The notes under the pieces: generated by a model
What the model saw: the letters and a program-made list of their open reading frames with translations, nothing else
What the model was told of the DNA's origin: nothing
Databases searched by the model: none
Translations under genes and position numbers: made by a program
NCBI RefSeq assembly: GCF_002210165.1
Contig: NZ_AQQP01000002.1
Span: 124,001-188,000 of the forward strand
Source: Phaeobacter sp. 22II1-1F12B
GTDB taxonomy: Bacteria > Pseudomonadota > Alphaproteobacteria > Rhodobacterales > Rhodobacteraceae
Reading direction: 5' to 3'
DNA: 64,000 nt
Part shown: positions 41,395 through 51,170 of the stretch, in pieces
How positions within the stretch are numbered: the stretch's first letter is position 1
Layout: the number at the start of each line of letters is the position of its first letter

Positions 41395-43074
41395 TTACTC
41401 GTCGCCTTTGAGCGCTGCGCCGAGAATGTCGCCAAGCGACGCGCCGGAATCGGACGAACCGTACTGCTCGACGGCTTCTTTCTCTTCCGCGATCTCGCGT
41501 GCCTTGATCGACAGGCCCAGACGACGGGTTTTGCTGTCCACGTTGGTCACGCGCACATCGACCTTGTCGCCAACCGAGAAACGCTCGGGGCGCTGTTCGG
41601 CACGGTCACGGGACAGGTCGGAGCGGCGGATGAAGGATTTCATGCCTTCATATTCCACTTCGATGCCACCGTCTTCGATCGAAGTGACATTCACGGTCAC
41701 GATCGAGCCACGCTTTACGCCGCCAACCGCTTCGGCGAACTTGTCACCGCCGAGGTTCTTGATCGAGAGCGAGATACGCTCTTTCTCAACGTCGACTTCG
41801 GAGACAACGGCCTGAACCATGTCGCCTTTGCGGTAGTTCTGGATCGCGTCTTCGCCACGCTCGTCCCAAGACAGGTCGGAGAGGTGAACCATGCCGTCGA
41901 TGTCGCCTTCGAGGCCGATGAACAGACCGAATTCGGTGATGTTCTTGACTTCGCCTTCGACTTCGGTGCCCTCGGGGTGGGTCTCTGCAAACACTTCCCA
42001 CGGATTGCGCATGGTCTGCTTGAGACCAAGGCTGACACGGCGCTTGGACGGATCGATTTCCAGGACCATGACCTCAACCTCTTGCGAGGTGGACACGATT
42101 TTGCCCGGATGGACGTTTTTCTTGGTCCAGGACATTTCGGAAACGTGGACCAGACCTTCGACACCCGGCTCCAGTTCGACGAACGCACCGTAATCGGTGA
42201 TGTTCGTGACGCGGCCCATGTGGACAGAGGACAGCGGGTACTTGGCGCCGACCAGATCCCACGGATCTTCCTGAAGCTGCTTCATGCCAAGGCTGATGCG
42301 GTGTGTGTCCTTGTTGATCTTGATGACCTGAACCTTGACGGTTTCGCCGATCTGCAGGATCTCGGAAGGATGGTTCACACGGCGCCATGCCATGTCGGTG
42401 ACGTGCAGCAGGCCGTCTACGCCACCGAGGTCAACAAACGCACCGTACTCGGTGATGTTCTTGACCACGCCGTCGACTGCCTGACCTTCGGTGAGGTTGC
42501 CGATGACTTCGGCGCGCTGTTCGGCACGGGACTCTTCGAGGATCGCGCGGCGCGAAACAACGATGTTGCCACGGCGACGGTCCATCTTGAGAACCTGGAA
42601 CGGCTGCTTGAGCCCCATAAGCGGGCCAGCGTCGCGCACGGGGCGCACATCGACCTGCGAACCGGGCAGGAATGCCACGGCACCGCCCAGATCGACGGTG
42701 AAACCGCCTTTGACGCGACCAAAGATCGCGCCTTCGACACGCTCTTCGTTTGCATAGGCTTTTTCGAGACGATCCCAGGCTTCTTCGCGGCGGGCCATTT
42801 CACGGCTGATGACCGCTTCGCCCTTGGCGTTTTCGACCTGACGCAGGAAGACTTCGACTTCGTCGCCTACGCTGATGTCGGGCGCTTCACCGGGATTTGC
42901 GAATTCTTTGAGTTCGACGCGGCCTTCCATCTTGTAGCCTACGTCGATGATGGCTTGGCCCGCTTCGATCGCGATGACCTTGCCTTTGACAACCGAACCC
43001 TCGTCCGGGGTGTCCATTTCGAAGCTTTCGTTAAGGAGGGCTTCGAATTCCTCCATCGATGTATCTTGAGCCAT
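41395..43074 (-). CDS. rpsA: 30S ribosomal protein S1
   Basis: 559 residues with six S1 RNA-binding repeats, e.g. GKVIAIEAGQAIIDVGYKMEGRVE (first), GVVKNITEYGAFVDLGGVDGLLHVTDMAW (third) and GRVTNITDYGAFVELEPGVEGLVHVSEMSW (fourth). It unfolds mRNA on the ribosome for initiation. The repeats are highly similar in DNA as well. It is preceded by cmk with 263 bases between them and ended by a terminator. The N-terminus MAQDTSMEEFEALLNESF is the usual ribosome-binding part. Confidence 0.98.
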   Translation of the reverse strand: MAQDTSMEEFEALLNESFEMDTPDEGSVVKGKVIAIEAGQAIIDVGYKMEGRVELKEFANPGEAPDISVGDEVEVFLRQVENAKGEAVISREMARREEAWDRLEKAYANEERVEGAIFGRVKGGFTVDLGGAVAFLPGSQVDVRPVRDAGPLMGLKQPFQVLKMDRRRGNIVVSRRAILEESRAEQRAEVIGNLTEGQAVDGVVKNITEYGAFVDLGGVDGLLHVTDMAWRRVNHPSEILQIGETVKVQVIKINKDTHRISLGMKQLQEDPWDLVGAKYPLSSVHMGRVTNITDYGAFVELEPGVEGLVHVSEMSWTKKNVHPGKIVSTSQEVEVMVLEIDPSKRRVSLGLKQTMRNPWEVFAETHPEGTEVEGEVKNITEFGLFIGLEGDIDGMVHLSDLSWDERGEDAIQNYRKGDMVQAVVSEVDVEKERISLSIKNLGGDKFAEAVGGVKRGSIVTVNVTSIEDGGIEVEYEGMKSFIRRSDLSRDRAEQRPERFSVGDKVDVRVTNVDSKTRRLGLSIKAREIAEEKEAVEQYGSSDSGASLGDILGAALKGDE

Positions 43075-43337
43075 GTGGTCTCAGGTTTCCTTTTCTTCGG
43101 TTTTGACTGGCCGCGCGGTTGTCTCCGCCGGTCTTGGGATTGGTCGGACGGTCCACAAAGAGAAATAGGGCCGGTAGCCTCCGACCCTGCCTGTGTTTCT
43201 GCTCTGCGGCGTGATTTCGCCTTTTGTGACCCGCGCGCTATACAGGATGCCACCGGGTTTTGGCAAGGGCCTGCTGTTCGCGGCGCTCTGATCGGCGAAA
43301 ACCACCGTGGAATACGCAGTTTCTCTGGCGAAACGCG

Positions 43338-43943
43338 TCAGAGACGCTGTTCAACCTGCGCTGCCGCTGCTGCAACTGCATCCTCGATGCTGAGCGAACT
43401 GGTGTCTATCAACAGCGCGTCGGCAGCGGGTTTGAGCGGCGCTTCGGCGCGGTTCATATCGCGGTCATCGCGGGCCCGGACATCCGCGAGGACCTGTTCA
43501 TAGGTTGTTTCACTGCCGCCACCCTGCAATTCCGCGAAACGCCGCTGCGCCCGCACTTCGGCACTGGCGGTGACGAAAAGCTTCACCTCGGCCTCGGGGC
43601 AGATCACGGTGCCGATATCGCGCCCGTCCAGAACCGCGCCACCTTCACGGCGCGCGAAATCGCGCTGGAACTGGGTCAGCGCCGAGCGGACCTCGGCGAT
43701 GACTGCGACCTTGCTGGCCGCTTCGGCAACTTCGGCGGTCCGCAGGTTCGTGGCCTGCAGATCTTCGGGCTGCAACTTCTGCGCGGCCTCCACGGCACCC
43801 AAGCCGTGAAGGGTGCGCGCGCCCACCGCCCGATACAAAAGTCCCGTATCCAGATGCGCCAGCCCGAAACGCGCGGCGATTGCCTTTGAGATCGTGCCCT
43901 TGCCCGCTGCGGCAGGGCCGTCGATAGCGACGGTAAAGATCAT
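43338..43943 (-). CDS. cmk: Cytidylate kinase
   Basis: 201 residues. The P-loop is [17 protein letters not shown] (about 7-23). [10 protein letters not shown] and the Arg-rich [22 protein letters not shown] (about 108-129) bind CMP. It phosphorylates CMP and dCMP. The start overlaps the stop of aroA by 4 bases, and rpsA follows downstream, the conserved aroA-cmk-rpsA order. Confidence 0.97.
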   Translation of the reverse strand: MIFTVAIDGPAAAGKGTISKAIAARFGLAHLDTGLLYRAVGARTLHGLGAVEAAQKLQPEDLQATNLRTAEVAEAASKVAVIAEVRSALTQFQRDFARREGGAVLDGRDIGTVICPEAEVKLFVTASAEVRAQRRFAELQGGGSETTYEQVLADVRARDDRDMNRAEAPLKPAADALLIDTSSLSIEDAVAAAAAQVEQRL

Positions 43944-45301
43944 GCCGCATCCTTATTCGCGCGATGGATCGACGCGCCAAGCGCCGACATCAGCGGCTCG
44001 AAGATCGGGAAAGACGTGGCAATCGGTGCGCCATCATCCACCGACACCGCAGATTTTGCGGCCATACCAAGAATGAGGAAGGACATGGCGATGCGGTGAT
44101 CGAGATGGCTTTGGCAGGTCGCGCCACCGGCAACCATGCCCGGCCCCATGCCGGTGACCGACCACCAGTCATCGCCCTCTTCGACGTCGACGCCACAGTC
44201 CCGCAGGCCCGTCGCCATCGCATCGATCCGGTCGCTTTCCTTGACGCGCAGCTCCTTGACGCCGCGCATCATGGTGATGCCGCTGGCATTGGCCGCGACC
44301 ACGGAGAGGATCGGGTATTCGTCGATCATACTTGCGGCGCGTTCCGGGGGAACGTCGATCCCCTTCATGTCGGGCGAAAAGCGCGCACGGAGATCGGCAA
44401 CCGGTTCGCCGCCTTCTTCGCGTTCGTTTTCATAGGTCAGGTTCGCCCCCATCTCGCGCAGGGTGGTGAACAATCCGGCGCGGGTCGGGTTCAGACCGAT
44501 TCCGGGGATCAGCACGTCCGAGCCGGGCACGATCAGGGCTGCGCAGACCGGAAAGGCGGCGCTGGACGGATCGCGGGGCACCGCAATGGTCTGAGGCGTG
44601 AGTTCCGGTTGGCCGGTCAGGGTAATCACGCGGCCTTGGTCGGTTTCCTCGGTAGTGATTTCGGCCCCGAAACCGGCAAGCATCCTCTCTGTATGATCGC
44701 GGGTCGCCTCTTTTTCGATGACGACCGTTTTGCCCGGTGCGTTCAGACCGGCGAGAAGCACGGCGGACTTCACCTGAGCCGACGGCATCGGCACGGTGTA
44801 ATTCACCGGCACTGGGTCTGCCGACCCGACGATTGTCATCGGCAGCCGCCCCCCTGCCCGGCCGACGGACTGCGCCCCGAACAGCGAGATCGGATCGGTG
44901 ATACGGGCCATTGGTCGCTTGTTGAGGCTCGCATCGCCGGTAAAGGTCGCCGAGATCGGCGAGGTCGCCATGGCGCCCATGATCAGCCGGACACCGGTGC
45001 CCGAATTGCCGCAATCGATGACCTGATCTGGTTCGGCGAAACCGCCGACGCCCACGCCGAACACGCTCCAGCTGCCATCGTCGTGGCGGGTCACCTCGGC
45101 ACCAAAGGCCCGCATGGCCTTGGCCGTGTCGAGCACATCTTCGCCTTCGAGAAGGCCGGTGATCTTCGTTTCACCAACTGCCATTGCGCCAAGGATCAGC
45201 GACCGATGAGAGATCGACTTGTCGCCCGGCACATCAGCCGTGCCGGCCAGCGGACCGCAGGGGACCGATGTCATGGGAATGGGGGTGCCGTGTGCGGACA
45301 T
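43940..45301 (-). CDS. aroA: 5-enolpyruvylshikimate-3-phosphate synthase
   Basis: 453 residues from the ATG at 45301, with GAGG upstream; a longer frame upstream lacks support. Motifs: [16 protein letters not shown] (about 26-41), [44 protein letters not shown] and [16 protein letters not shown]. The KRPMAR and GLN patterns resemble the class II AroA group, but the loop reads GNSGTG instead of GNAATG, so the Ala linked to glyphosate insensitivity is absent. It makes EPSP in the shikimate pathway. Its stop overlaps the cmk start. Confidence 0.97.
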   Translation of the reverse strand: MSAHGTPIPMTSVPCGPLAGTADVPGDKSISHRSLILGAMAVGETKITGLLEGEDVLDTAKAMRAFGAEVTRHDDGSWSVFGVGVGGFAEPDQVIDCGNSGTGVRLIMGAMATSPISATFTGDASLNKRPMARITDPISLFGAQSVGRAGGRLPMTIVGSADPVPVNYTVPMPSAQVKSAVLLAGLNAPGKTVVIEKEATRDHTERMLAGFGAEITTEETDQGRVITLTGQPELTPQTIAVPRDPSSAAFPVCAALIVPGSDVLIPGIGLNPTRAGLFTTLREMGANLTYENEREEGGEPVADLRARFSPDMKGIDVPPERAASMIDEYPILSVVAANASGITMMRGVKELRVKESDRIDAMATGLRDCGVDVEEGDDWWSVTGMGPGMVAGGATCQSHLDHRIAMSFLILGMAAKSAVSVDDGAPIATSFPIFEPLMSALGASIHRANKDAA

Positions 45302-45438
45302 GCCTACCTCGCCTGTTTTGTCGGCGCGGTTGTAAACCACCCTTGATCCAGCGTCCATCGCTGGAAATTAGGGATGGCCGTAGTGCTAGATTTTCAATCT
45401 GGCCCTGATGAAGAATACGTGGGGAAAGGCGACAGCGC

Positions 45439-46140
45439 TCAGGTCTTGCGGAAGGTCAGGTAATGCGGCGTCCGGCCTTCACGCAGGGCTTTCTGCTCGT
45501 ACCGTGTCGAAAGCCAGTCCGCCCAGGGGGTTCGCCAGTCACCCGGCGCTTCCGCCAGCCATTCGAAACCGGCTTGCGGCACTTCCTCAAGCGTCTGGCG
45601 CACGTAATCGGGAATGTCGGTCGCAACCCTGAATTCCGCGCCGGGTTTGAGCACACGCGCAAGCGGGACAAGATGTTCCTGCGTGACAAAGCGACGGCGA
45701 TGATGCCGCGCCTTGGGCCAGGGGTCGGGATAAAGAAGAAACGCCTTTGAGATGCTCTGATCCGGCAAAACGTCGAAAAGGTCACGCACGTCACCGGGAT
45801 GTACGGCGAGGTTTTCGACACCCGCGCGGCGAATCTTGCCCAAGAGCATCGCGACGCCATTGACATAGGGTTCTGCCCCGATGATCCCGATATCACGGTT
45901 TTCGCTGGCCTGATGGACGAGGTGTTCGCCACCGCCAAAGCCGACCTCGAGCCAGACGGGTTTGCCATCAAAAAGCGCAGGAAGATCAAGGTTGTCCCGC
46001 GACGGGTTCTCATCCCATCCAACCGGCCCCGGCGACAAGGCAGAAAGGTCTTCGTCCAGATAGGTCTTTTGACTCTTCTTGAGAGACTTGCCTTTCAGGC
46101 GACCATAAAAGTTTCGGCGGGGGCGTTCGGGATGCGTCAT
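45439..46140 (-). CDS. trmB: tRNA (guanine-N7)-methyltransferase
   Basis: 233 residues from the ATG at 46140. The SAM-binding loop is VGFGGGEHLVHQ (about 77-88), and the tRNA-methyltransferase signature is LLYPDPWPKARHHRRRFVTQEHL (about 147-169), including the Asp of DPWPK. It methylates G46 of tRNA. The N-terminal RNFYGRLKGKSLKKSQ is typical for alphaproteobacteria. The gene follows the ClpP-fold gene region by 43 bases on the same strand. Confidence 0.96.
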   Translation of the reverse strand: MTHPERPRRNFYGRLKGKSLKKSQKTYLDEDLSALSPGPVGWDENPSRDNLDLPALFDGKPVWLEVGFGGGEHLVHQASENRDIGIIGAEPYVNGVAMLLGKIRRAGVENLAVHPGDVRDLFDVLPDQSISKAFLLYPDPWPKARHHRRRFVTQEHLVPLARVLKPGAEFRVATDIPDYVRQTLEEVPQAGFEWLAEAPGDWRTPWADWLSTRYEQKALREGRTPHYLTFRKT

Positions 46141-46183
46141 GGGCGCTGCTCTAGCCGAGGTGCAGGCGCAGGGCAATGACGGG

Positions 46184-46840
46184 TTATTCGGTCAGGACGC
46201 CGGCTTTGAGCAGTTCCGCCCGGTAGGGACGCCACATTTCGGACTGCGGGTTGCGAATGGTTTCAATGGCAAAACCCGGGTCCACCCCGCGCGAGGTGAT
46301 GTATTTGAGATGCGCGTACATCTCATCCTGCGTGTCGAGATACATCCAAGCCGCGAAATCATAGGGCGTGGCCCAGCCCTGCTCGCCCCTTTCGCGGTCG
46401 TAGTAGGAGGCGATGTTTTCGGCAGACCAGAAGATCTGGTGAAACCCGATCCGCGATCCGCGCGACATGGTCCGCTTCGTACCGGCCAGAAAGATCGTCA
46501 CGCAGGAACTGTCGCAATCGCCGTGAACGTGCGTGTCGAGACCGAAATCTATGATGATGTCGCTGATCTGCTGCGCTGCATAGACCGACCCGCCAGAGGA
46601 ATTGATCTGCAACCGGCGGATGGATTCATCTGAACGCAAAATCCTGAGGAGGTTCTCTACGTCATCTGATGTGATACCGGCAGGCTCATCCGCGCCTACA
46701 CTCTCGGTATCATAAACAAGCGTTACGTCGTTGAGCGTGAATTTGGGCGGGAAACCCGGCTCTGCCTGTTCCGCCAATACGGGATACGCACCAAGCCAGA
46801 GCGCGAAGACCGTGACCATGATTTGTGCGAAGGACAACAT
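46184..46840 (-). CDS. Secreted ClpP/crotonase-fold protein
   Basis: 218 residues with a signal peptide MLSFAQIMVTVFALWLGAYPVLA (cleaved near residue 23). The fold is indicated by RLQINSSGGSVYAAQQISDIIIDFGL (about 95-120) and GDCDSSCVTIFLAGTKRTMSRGSRIGFHQI (about 126-156). These correspond to the oxyanion-hole GGS and the Ser/His of ClpP-type serine peptidases: Ser in DSSC and His in IGFHQ. The C-terminal part is helical. Secretion is unusual for a ClpP-like enzyme. It is encoded between metK and trmB, 56 bases downstream of metK. The start could instead be at the Met 7 residues on. Confidence 0.8.
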   Translation of the reverse strand: MLSFAQIMVTVFALWLGAYPVLAEQAEPGFPPKFTLNDVTLVYDTESVGADEPAGITSDDVENLLRILRSDESIRRLQINSSGGSVYAAQQISDIIIDFGLDTHVHGDCDSSCVTIFLAGTKRTMSRGSRIGFHQIFWSAENIASYYDRERGEQGWATPYDFAAWMYLDTQDEMYAHLKYITSRGVDPGFAIETIRNPQSEMWRPYRAELLKAGVLTE

Positions 46841-46858
46841 GGCGAAAACCTAAAAGGA

Positions 46859-46885
46859 GATTCGGGCAGTTCTCCCGCCCGAACC
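46859..46885 (-). terminator. Possible terminator after metK
   Basis: GATTCGGGC/GCCCGAACC, a 9-bp stem with one G:T pair and a 9-base loop, lies 11 bases after the metK stop. Read on the minus strand it is followed by TCTCCTTTT, a weak T tract. Confidence 0.5.
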
Positions 46886-46896
46886 TTGCGTTAACG

Positions 46897-48078
46897 TCAG
46901 ATCGCGCTCTTGAGGGCGTCCACCAGATCGGTTTTCTCCCAGGAGAAACCGCCGTCCGCATCGGGTTCGCGGCCAAAGTGACCATATGCGGCAGTGCGCT
47001 GATAGATCGGCTTGTTGAGCTGCAGCTTTTCACGGATGCCGCGCGGCGTCAGGCTCATGACCTTACGGACGGCCTTTTCGATATCCGCCGGAGCGACTTC
47101 ACCCGTGCCATGGGTTTCCGCATAGATCGACAGCGGTTCGGAGACCCCGATGGCATAGGAAAGCTGGATGGTGCATTTGTCGGCCATGCCCGCGGCAACC
47201 ACGTTCTTGGCGAGGTAACGCGCGGCATAAGCGGCGGAACGGTCCACCTTGGTCGGATCCTTGCCCGAGAACGCACCGCCACCGTGCGGCGCAGCACCAC
47301 CGTAGGTGTCGACGATGATCTTGCGCCCGGTCAGACCGGCGTCGCCGTCCGGACCGCCAATCACGAACTTGCCCGTCGGGTTGACGTGCCAGATCGTTTC
47401 ATCGGTCAGCCAGCCATCGGGCAGTACTTCGGTGATGTAGGGTTCGACAATCGCACGAATATCGTCAGAGTTCAGGTCAGGGTCGAGGTGCTGGGTCGAC
47501 AGTACGAGCGAATGAATGCCAACCGGCTTGCCGCCTTCGTAACGCACGGAAAGCTGGCTTTTGGCGTCGGGGCCAAGCGCCGGTTCGGTGCCATTCTTGC
47601 GGACCTCGGCCAGCCGACGCAGGATCGCGTGGCTGAACTGGATCGGCGCGGGCATGAGAGCATCGGTTTCATTGGTCGCGAACCCGAACATGATGCCCTG
47701 GTCGCCGGCACCTTCGTCCTTGTTGTCGGAGGCATCGACGCCCTGCGCGATATGCGCGGACTGTTCATGCAAAAGGTTGGTGATTTCGCAGGTTTCCCAG
47801 TGGAACTTGTCCTGCTCGTAGCCGATATCCTTGATACAGTCGCGGGCGATGCCCTCGATCCGTTCCATGTAATCCTTGAGCTTGTCCTGATCGGAGAGTC
47901 CCACTTCGCCACCAATCACGACCCGGTTCGTGGTGGCAAAAGTTTCGGCCGCGACTCTCGCTTCGGCCTCCTCGGAGAGGAATGCGTCGAGTACCGCATC
48001 GGAAATACGGTCACAAACCTTGTCAGGGTGTCCCTCGGAAACGGATTCCGAAGTGAAAATATAGTTATCGCGTGCCAT
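46897..48078 (-). CDS. metK: S-adenosylmethionine synthetase
   Basis: 393 residues from the ATG at 48078, with GGAG 7 bases upstream, itself part of the riboswitch. The N-terminus [40 protein letters not shown] and [25 protein letters not shown] ([16 protein letters not shown] P-loop) are diagnostic. It makes SAM from methionine and ATP. Translation is probably repressed when SAM or SAH bind the element directly upstream. The gene is downstream of lnt, with which it may be co-transcribed. Confidence 0.98.
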   Translation of the reverse strand: MARDNYIFTSESVSEGHPDKVCDRISDAVLDAFLSEEAEARVAAETFATTNRVVIGGEVGLSDQDKLKDYMERIEGIARDCIKDIGYEQDKFHWETCEITNLLHEQSAHIAQGVDASDNKDEGAGDQGIMFGFATNETDALMPAPIQFSHAILRRLAEVRKNGTEPALGPDAKSQLSVRYEGGKPVGIHSLVLSTQHLDPDLNSDDIRAIVEPYITEVLPDGWLTDETIWHVNPTGKFVIGGPDGDAGLTGRKIIVDTYGGAAPHGGGAFSGKDPTKVDRSAAYAARYLAKNVVAAGMADKCTIQLSYAIGVSEPLSIYAETHGTGEVAPADIEKAVRKVMSLTPRGIREKLQLNKPIYQRTAAYGHFGREPDADGGFSWEKTDLVDALKSAI

Positions 48079-48083
48079 GAAAG

Positions 48084-48129
48084 CGCTCCATTGATCATTC
48101 ACCATCACGTCAGGAAGCCGTTGTGATGG
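48084..48129 (-). promoter_or_regulatory. SAM/SAH riboswitch upstream of metK
   Basis: Read on the minus strand, CCATCAC and GTGATGG form a 7-bp stem (48129-48123 with 48108-48102). The 14-base loop contains AACGGCTTCCTGAC. Downstream, ATGGAGCG pairs with the loop segment GCTTCC to form a pseudoknot that contains the Shine-Dalgarno GGAG (48089-48086). This is the stem, AACGGCUUCCUG-type loop and SD-pseudoknot architecture of the SAM/SAH riboswitch, known from metK leaders of Rhodobacterales. Ligand binding would sequester the ribosome site 7 bases before the metK ATG. Confidence 0.9.
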
Positions 48130-48163
48130 GCTTTGAGAGGGTTACGCGGCTGCGAGCGCGCGG

Positions 48164-49669
48164 TCAATCTTTCTTGAGCGCTTTTATAAAGACACTTCGC
48201 ATAGAAACACCGACAATCCCCAAAAGCGTCACAAAAAGCGCCACTAAGTCTCCGGTTCTGCTGTAAAAACTGGGTTCAAGCGGATTTGGGAGCGGCAGGT
48301 CGATGTATCCGGCAGTCCCCAGTGGGAGGCTTCCGATTATCCTGCCATAAGGGTCGATCATGGCAGAAACCCCGGTATTGGCGACGCGGATCATCGGCAA
48401 ACTCTGTTCGGCGGCGCGCATGCGCGCCTGCGCGAGATGCTGGTAAGGACCGGATCCGGAACCGAACCACGCGTCGTTCGTAACCTGCAAAAGGAAGCTC
48501 GCCCTGCCCTCCGCGCGGTTCACGTCCTGTGGAAACACCGCTTCGTAGCAGATCAGGGGGAGCGCCTTGCCCAACCCACCGAGATCGAGCAGTTCGGGAC
48601 CGGGGCCCGACTTCATGCCACCAGCCGAGATATCGGCGATGGCCTGAATGCCAAGACCGTCGAGCAAACCGCCGAACGGGATGTATTCTCCGAAAGGCAC
48701 AAGGTGATGCTTGTCGTAGACCTGCGAAATGTCGCCAGCCTGATCGAAGTAGGCCAGCGAATTGTAGAAACCCTCCTCGTCGGGCCGCAAGAGGCCAATG
48801 GCAAGCGGCACCCCGGCCGCTGCCTGTTCGAGTTCCGCGAGAGGGTCCTCGACACCATAGACATAGCTGCTTAGCGACGCCTCGGGCCAGACGATCAGAT
48901 CGGGGCGCGGGCCGGCTGCGGTATATTCGATCTGCCGGTTGAAAAAGACCGGCATGAAGTCGGGATCCCACTTCTGGTCCTGCGGCGCGTTCGGTTGCAC
49001 GAGGCGCACGGTCTTGCCGGTCATTTCGATTTCCTGCGGCGGGGCTACCATCAGCGTCGCGACCAGCAGGGCCAGCCCGGGCAGCAAAGCGAGGAACCGA
49101 CGCGGCCCCGGTGCGGCAATCAGGCTTAGCGACAACGCCACGAACAGGGTGATCAGTGTAAGCCCCTGCGGGCCGGTCCAAGCCAACAGCGGCAGCACGG
49201 GTGTACTGGTCCAGATCTGTGCCGGCGCGGCCCATGGAAACCCGGTGAGGATATAGCCACGTGCGATTTCCGCCAGCGTCCAGAACAGGATCAGCAAGCC
49301 TGTACGTGTTGCCCCACTGCCTGAAAAAACCCGAGCAAGACCGAAAGCAAGCCCCCAGAACAGTGAAAGTCCCCCGGCCATGGACATCAGCGCGAAGGGG
49401 GCGAGCCATGCGTCACGGGCCGCGTCCACAAAGAACGGCTCGACGATCCATGAAAGGGCAAGTGCGAAGTAGCCTGTGCCATATGCCCAGCCGATCCAAG
49501 CTGCGCGCCAGGAACCGCGGCTGTACCGGATCAGGAACGGCACCGCCGCCAGAGAAACAAGCGTGAGTGGCCAGACCTCATAGGGTGCCAGCCCCAGCGC
49601 GGCGACAAGACCGAGCATCGCCGCCAAAGCCATGCGAAGCAGCAGAGGCGACGATTTCAGAATTCTCAT
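48164..49669 (-). CDS. lnt: Apolipoprotein N-acyltransferase
   Basis: 501 residues. Seven or eight membrane helices occupy residues 10-210, followed by a periplasmic nitrilase-like domain with the Glu/Lys/Cys triad: Glu in DLIVWPEASLS (about 265), Lys in YDKHHLVPFGEYIPF (about 330) and Cys in LPLICYEAVFP (about 381). It transfers an acyl group to the N-terminal Cys of lipoproteins in the inner membrane. It overlaps corC by 4 bases on the same strand. Confidence 0.96.
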   Translation of the reverse strand: MRILKSSPLLLRMALAAMLGLVAALGLAPYEVWPLTLVSLAAVPFLIRYSRGSWRAAWIGWAYGTGYFALALSWIVEPFFVDAARDAWLAPFALMSMAGGLSLFWGLAFGLARVFSGSGATRTGLLILFWTLAEIARGYILTGFPWAAPAQIWTSTPVLPLLAWTGPQGLTLITLFVALSLSLIAAPGPRRFLALLPGLALLVATLMVAPPQEIEMTGKTVRLVQPNAPQDQKWDPDFMPVFFNRQIEYTAAGPRPDLIVWPEASLSSYVYGVEDPLAELEQAAAGVPLAIGLLRPDEEGFYNSLAYFDQAGDISQVYDKHHLVPFGEYIPFGGLLDGLGIQAIADISAGGMKSGPGPELLDLGGLGKALPLICYEAVFPQDVNRAEGRASFLLQVTNDAWFGSGSGPYQHLAQARMRAAEQSLPMIRVANTGVSAMIDPYGRIIGSLPLGTAGYIDLPLPNPLEPSFYSRTGDLVALFVTLLGIVGVSMRSVFIKALKKD

Positions 49670-50568
49670 GCAGTCTGGCCGGGCAACCGCACTCGGAGAC
49701 GCTTGATACGGCGCGGGTCAGCATCGACCACCTCGAACTCGGGTCCATCGGGATGCGAAACGACTTCGCCCCGCGTCGGAACGCGCCCCGAAAGCATGAA
49801 TACGAGACCGCCAAGCGTATCGATCTCTTCTTCATCCACCTCTTCGTGATCGGTCAACGACTGCCCTATCTCGGCCTCGAATTCCTCGAGCGGCGTCTTG
49901 GCAAGCGCGATGTACTGACCGGGCTTTTCCTTGACCCAGGTCTTGTCTTCATCGGTGTCGTGCTCATCCTCGATCTCGCCCACCACCTGTTCGATCAGGT
50001 CTTCGATGGTCACAAGCCCGTCCACGCCGCCATATTCGTCGATCACCAGCGCCATATGTCGCCGTTCCGTCTGCATCTTGGTCAGAAGGACGCCAATCGG
50101 CATTGAGGGCGGAACAAACAGCAGCGGCCGCAACATGGATTCGAGATCGAATTCAGTCGTCCCGCCGTTAAAGCCGTGGATCAGGGCAAAGTCCTTAAGA
50201 TGGACGAAACCGGTCGGTGTATCCAGCGTGCCTTCGTAGACCGGAATCCGCGTCATGCCGGTATCACGAAAGATGCCGACCAGATCGTCCTTTGATATGG
50301 TATTCGGCACGGCGACGATTTCAGCCGTGGGGATAGCCACATCTTCGACCCGCATGCGGCGGAGGTTCATCAGCCCGCGCGGTGCCTCGGAAATCGGGCC
50401 TCGCCCTGCAAGCAGCAGGGATTCCTCTTCTTCGGATGGTGAAAAAACCTCGAGAATACGACCGAAAAATCCTGTCCGTTCCTCGGGCTGGTCCTCGGTG
50501 TGGAGGTCTTCATCTGTCTCGGGAAGCGCGCGTTGCGCCGCGTTAGAACTGCCTTCTATGTCGCCCAT
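49666..50568 (-). CDS. corC: CorC/HlyC-type CBS-domain protein
   Basis: 300 residues with two CBS domains (RVEDVAIPTAEIVAVP, then a CBS pair through residues 60-195, e.g. LVIDEYGGVDGLVTIEDLIEQVVGEIEDEHD) and a C-terminal CorC_HlyC domain of about 80 residues, EEIDTLGGLVFMLSGRVPTRGEV (about 238-260). There are no N-terminal membrane helices. In many bacteria it affects magnesium/cobalt efflux, but its direct action is not settled. It lies between lnt and ybeY with overlapping ends, in the ybeZ-ybeY-corC-lnt order. Confidence 0.92.
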   Translation of the reverse strand: MGDIEGSSNAAQRALPETDEDLHTEDQPEERTGFFGRILEVFSPSEEEESLLLAGRGPISEAPRGLMNLRRMRVEDVAIPTAEIVAVPNTISKDDLVGIFRDTGMTRIPVYEGTLDTPTGFVHLKDFALIHGFNGGTTEFDLESMLRPLLFVPPSMPIGVLLTKMQTERRHMALVIDEYGGVDGLVTIEDLIEQVVGEIEDEHDTDEDKTWVKEKPGQYIALAKTPLEEFEAEIGQSLTDHEEVDEEEIDTLGGLVFMLSGRVPTRGEVVSHPDGPEFEVVDADPRRIKRLRVRLPGQTA

Positions 50569-50602
50569 CTGTCCTTATCCGAAAAAGGCCGTGAAAGCCC
50601 AA

Positions 50603-51103
50603 TTAATCGCTATATGGGTCATCCAACCCCAATCTGCCAAGTATAGTTGTTTCGAGGCCTTCCATCAACGTGGCATCCCCGTCACGGATGTGATCATAGC
50701 CCAACAAATGCAAAAGTCCGTGAAGAACCAGATGCGTGCTGTGTGCACTCAGCGATTTTCCGCTTTCCGCAGCCTCGCGCGCACATGTTTCATAGGCAAT
50801 CGCGATATCGCCCAAAGCCAGTTCGCCCATGATGTCGGTTTCGGGCATATCGGGTTTTTCGCCTTCGCACTCGGGTGCCAGTTCCGCATTTGGCCAGCTC
50901 AGCACATTGGTCGGCTGCCCCTTGTCGCGAAAATCGGCATTAAGCACGGCAATACGCGCGTCATCACATGCCAGCAGCGTGACTTCACAGATATCCGGGT
51001 CGAGCCCCAGATACGTCAGCGCCTCAACGCTCACCTTTTCCGCAAGATCCTCCAGCCCGAGATCATCCCAGCGCGAATCCTCCGTCACCACCTCTACCGG
51101 CAT
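50603..51103 (-). CDS. ybeY: Endoribonuclease YbeY
   Basis: 166 residues. The metal-binding motif is HLVLHGLLHLLGYDH with three His near residues 128-140, and the conserved Arg/Asp region is LNADFRDKGQPTNVLSWP (about 54-71). It processes the 3-prime end of 16S rRNA and takes part in ribosome quality control. It is encoded between phoH and corC as usual, 34 bases before corC. Confidence 0.96.
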   Translation of the reverse strand: MPVEVVTEDSRWDDLGLEDLAEKVSVEALTYLGLDPDICEVTLLACDDARIAVLNADFRDKGQPTNVLSWPNAELAPECEGEKPDMPETDIMGELALGDIAIAYETCAREAAESGKSLSAHSTHLVLHGLLHLLGYDHIRDGDATLMEGLETTILGRLGLDDPYSD

Positions 51104-51170
51104 CCAAACCCTTTCCTGTCTGACCGTGATGGGCAGCTAGGCAGGGAAGGCCCCGGTTGCAAGGGCAGGA

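Noticed and set aside
41884-43503. A 539-codon plus-strand frame
   Set aside because: It is antisense to rpsA. The S1 repeats explain its repetitive look.
46859-46885. Considered as a riboswitch-like element downstream of metK
   Set aside because: It is a simple stem after the stop codon with a weak T tract, more like a terminator than a ligand-binding RNA.
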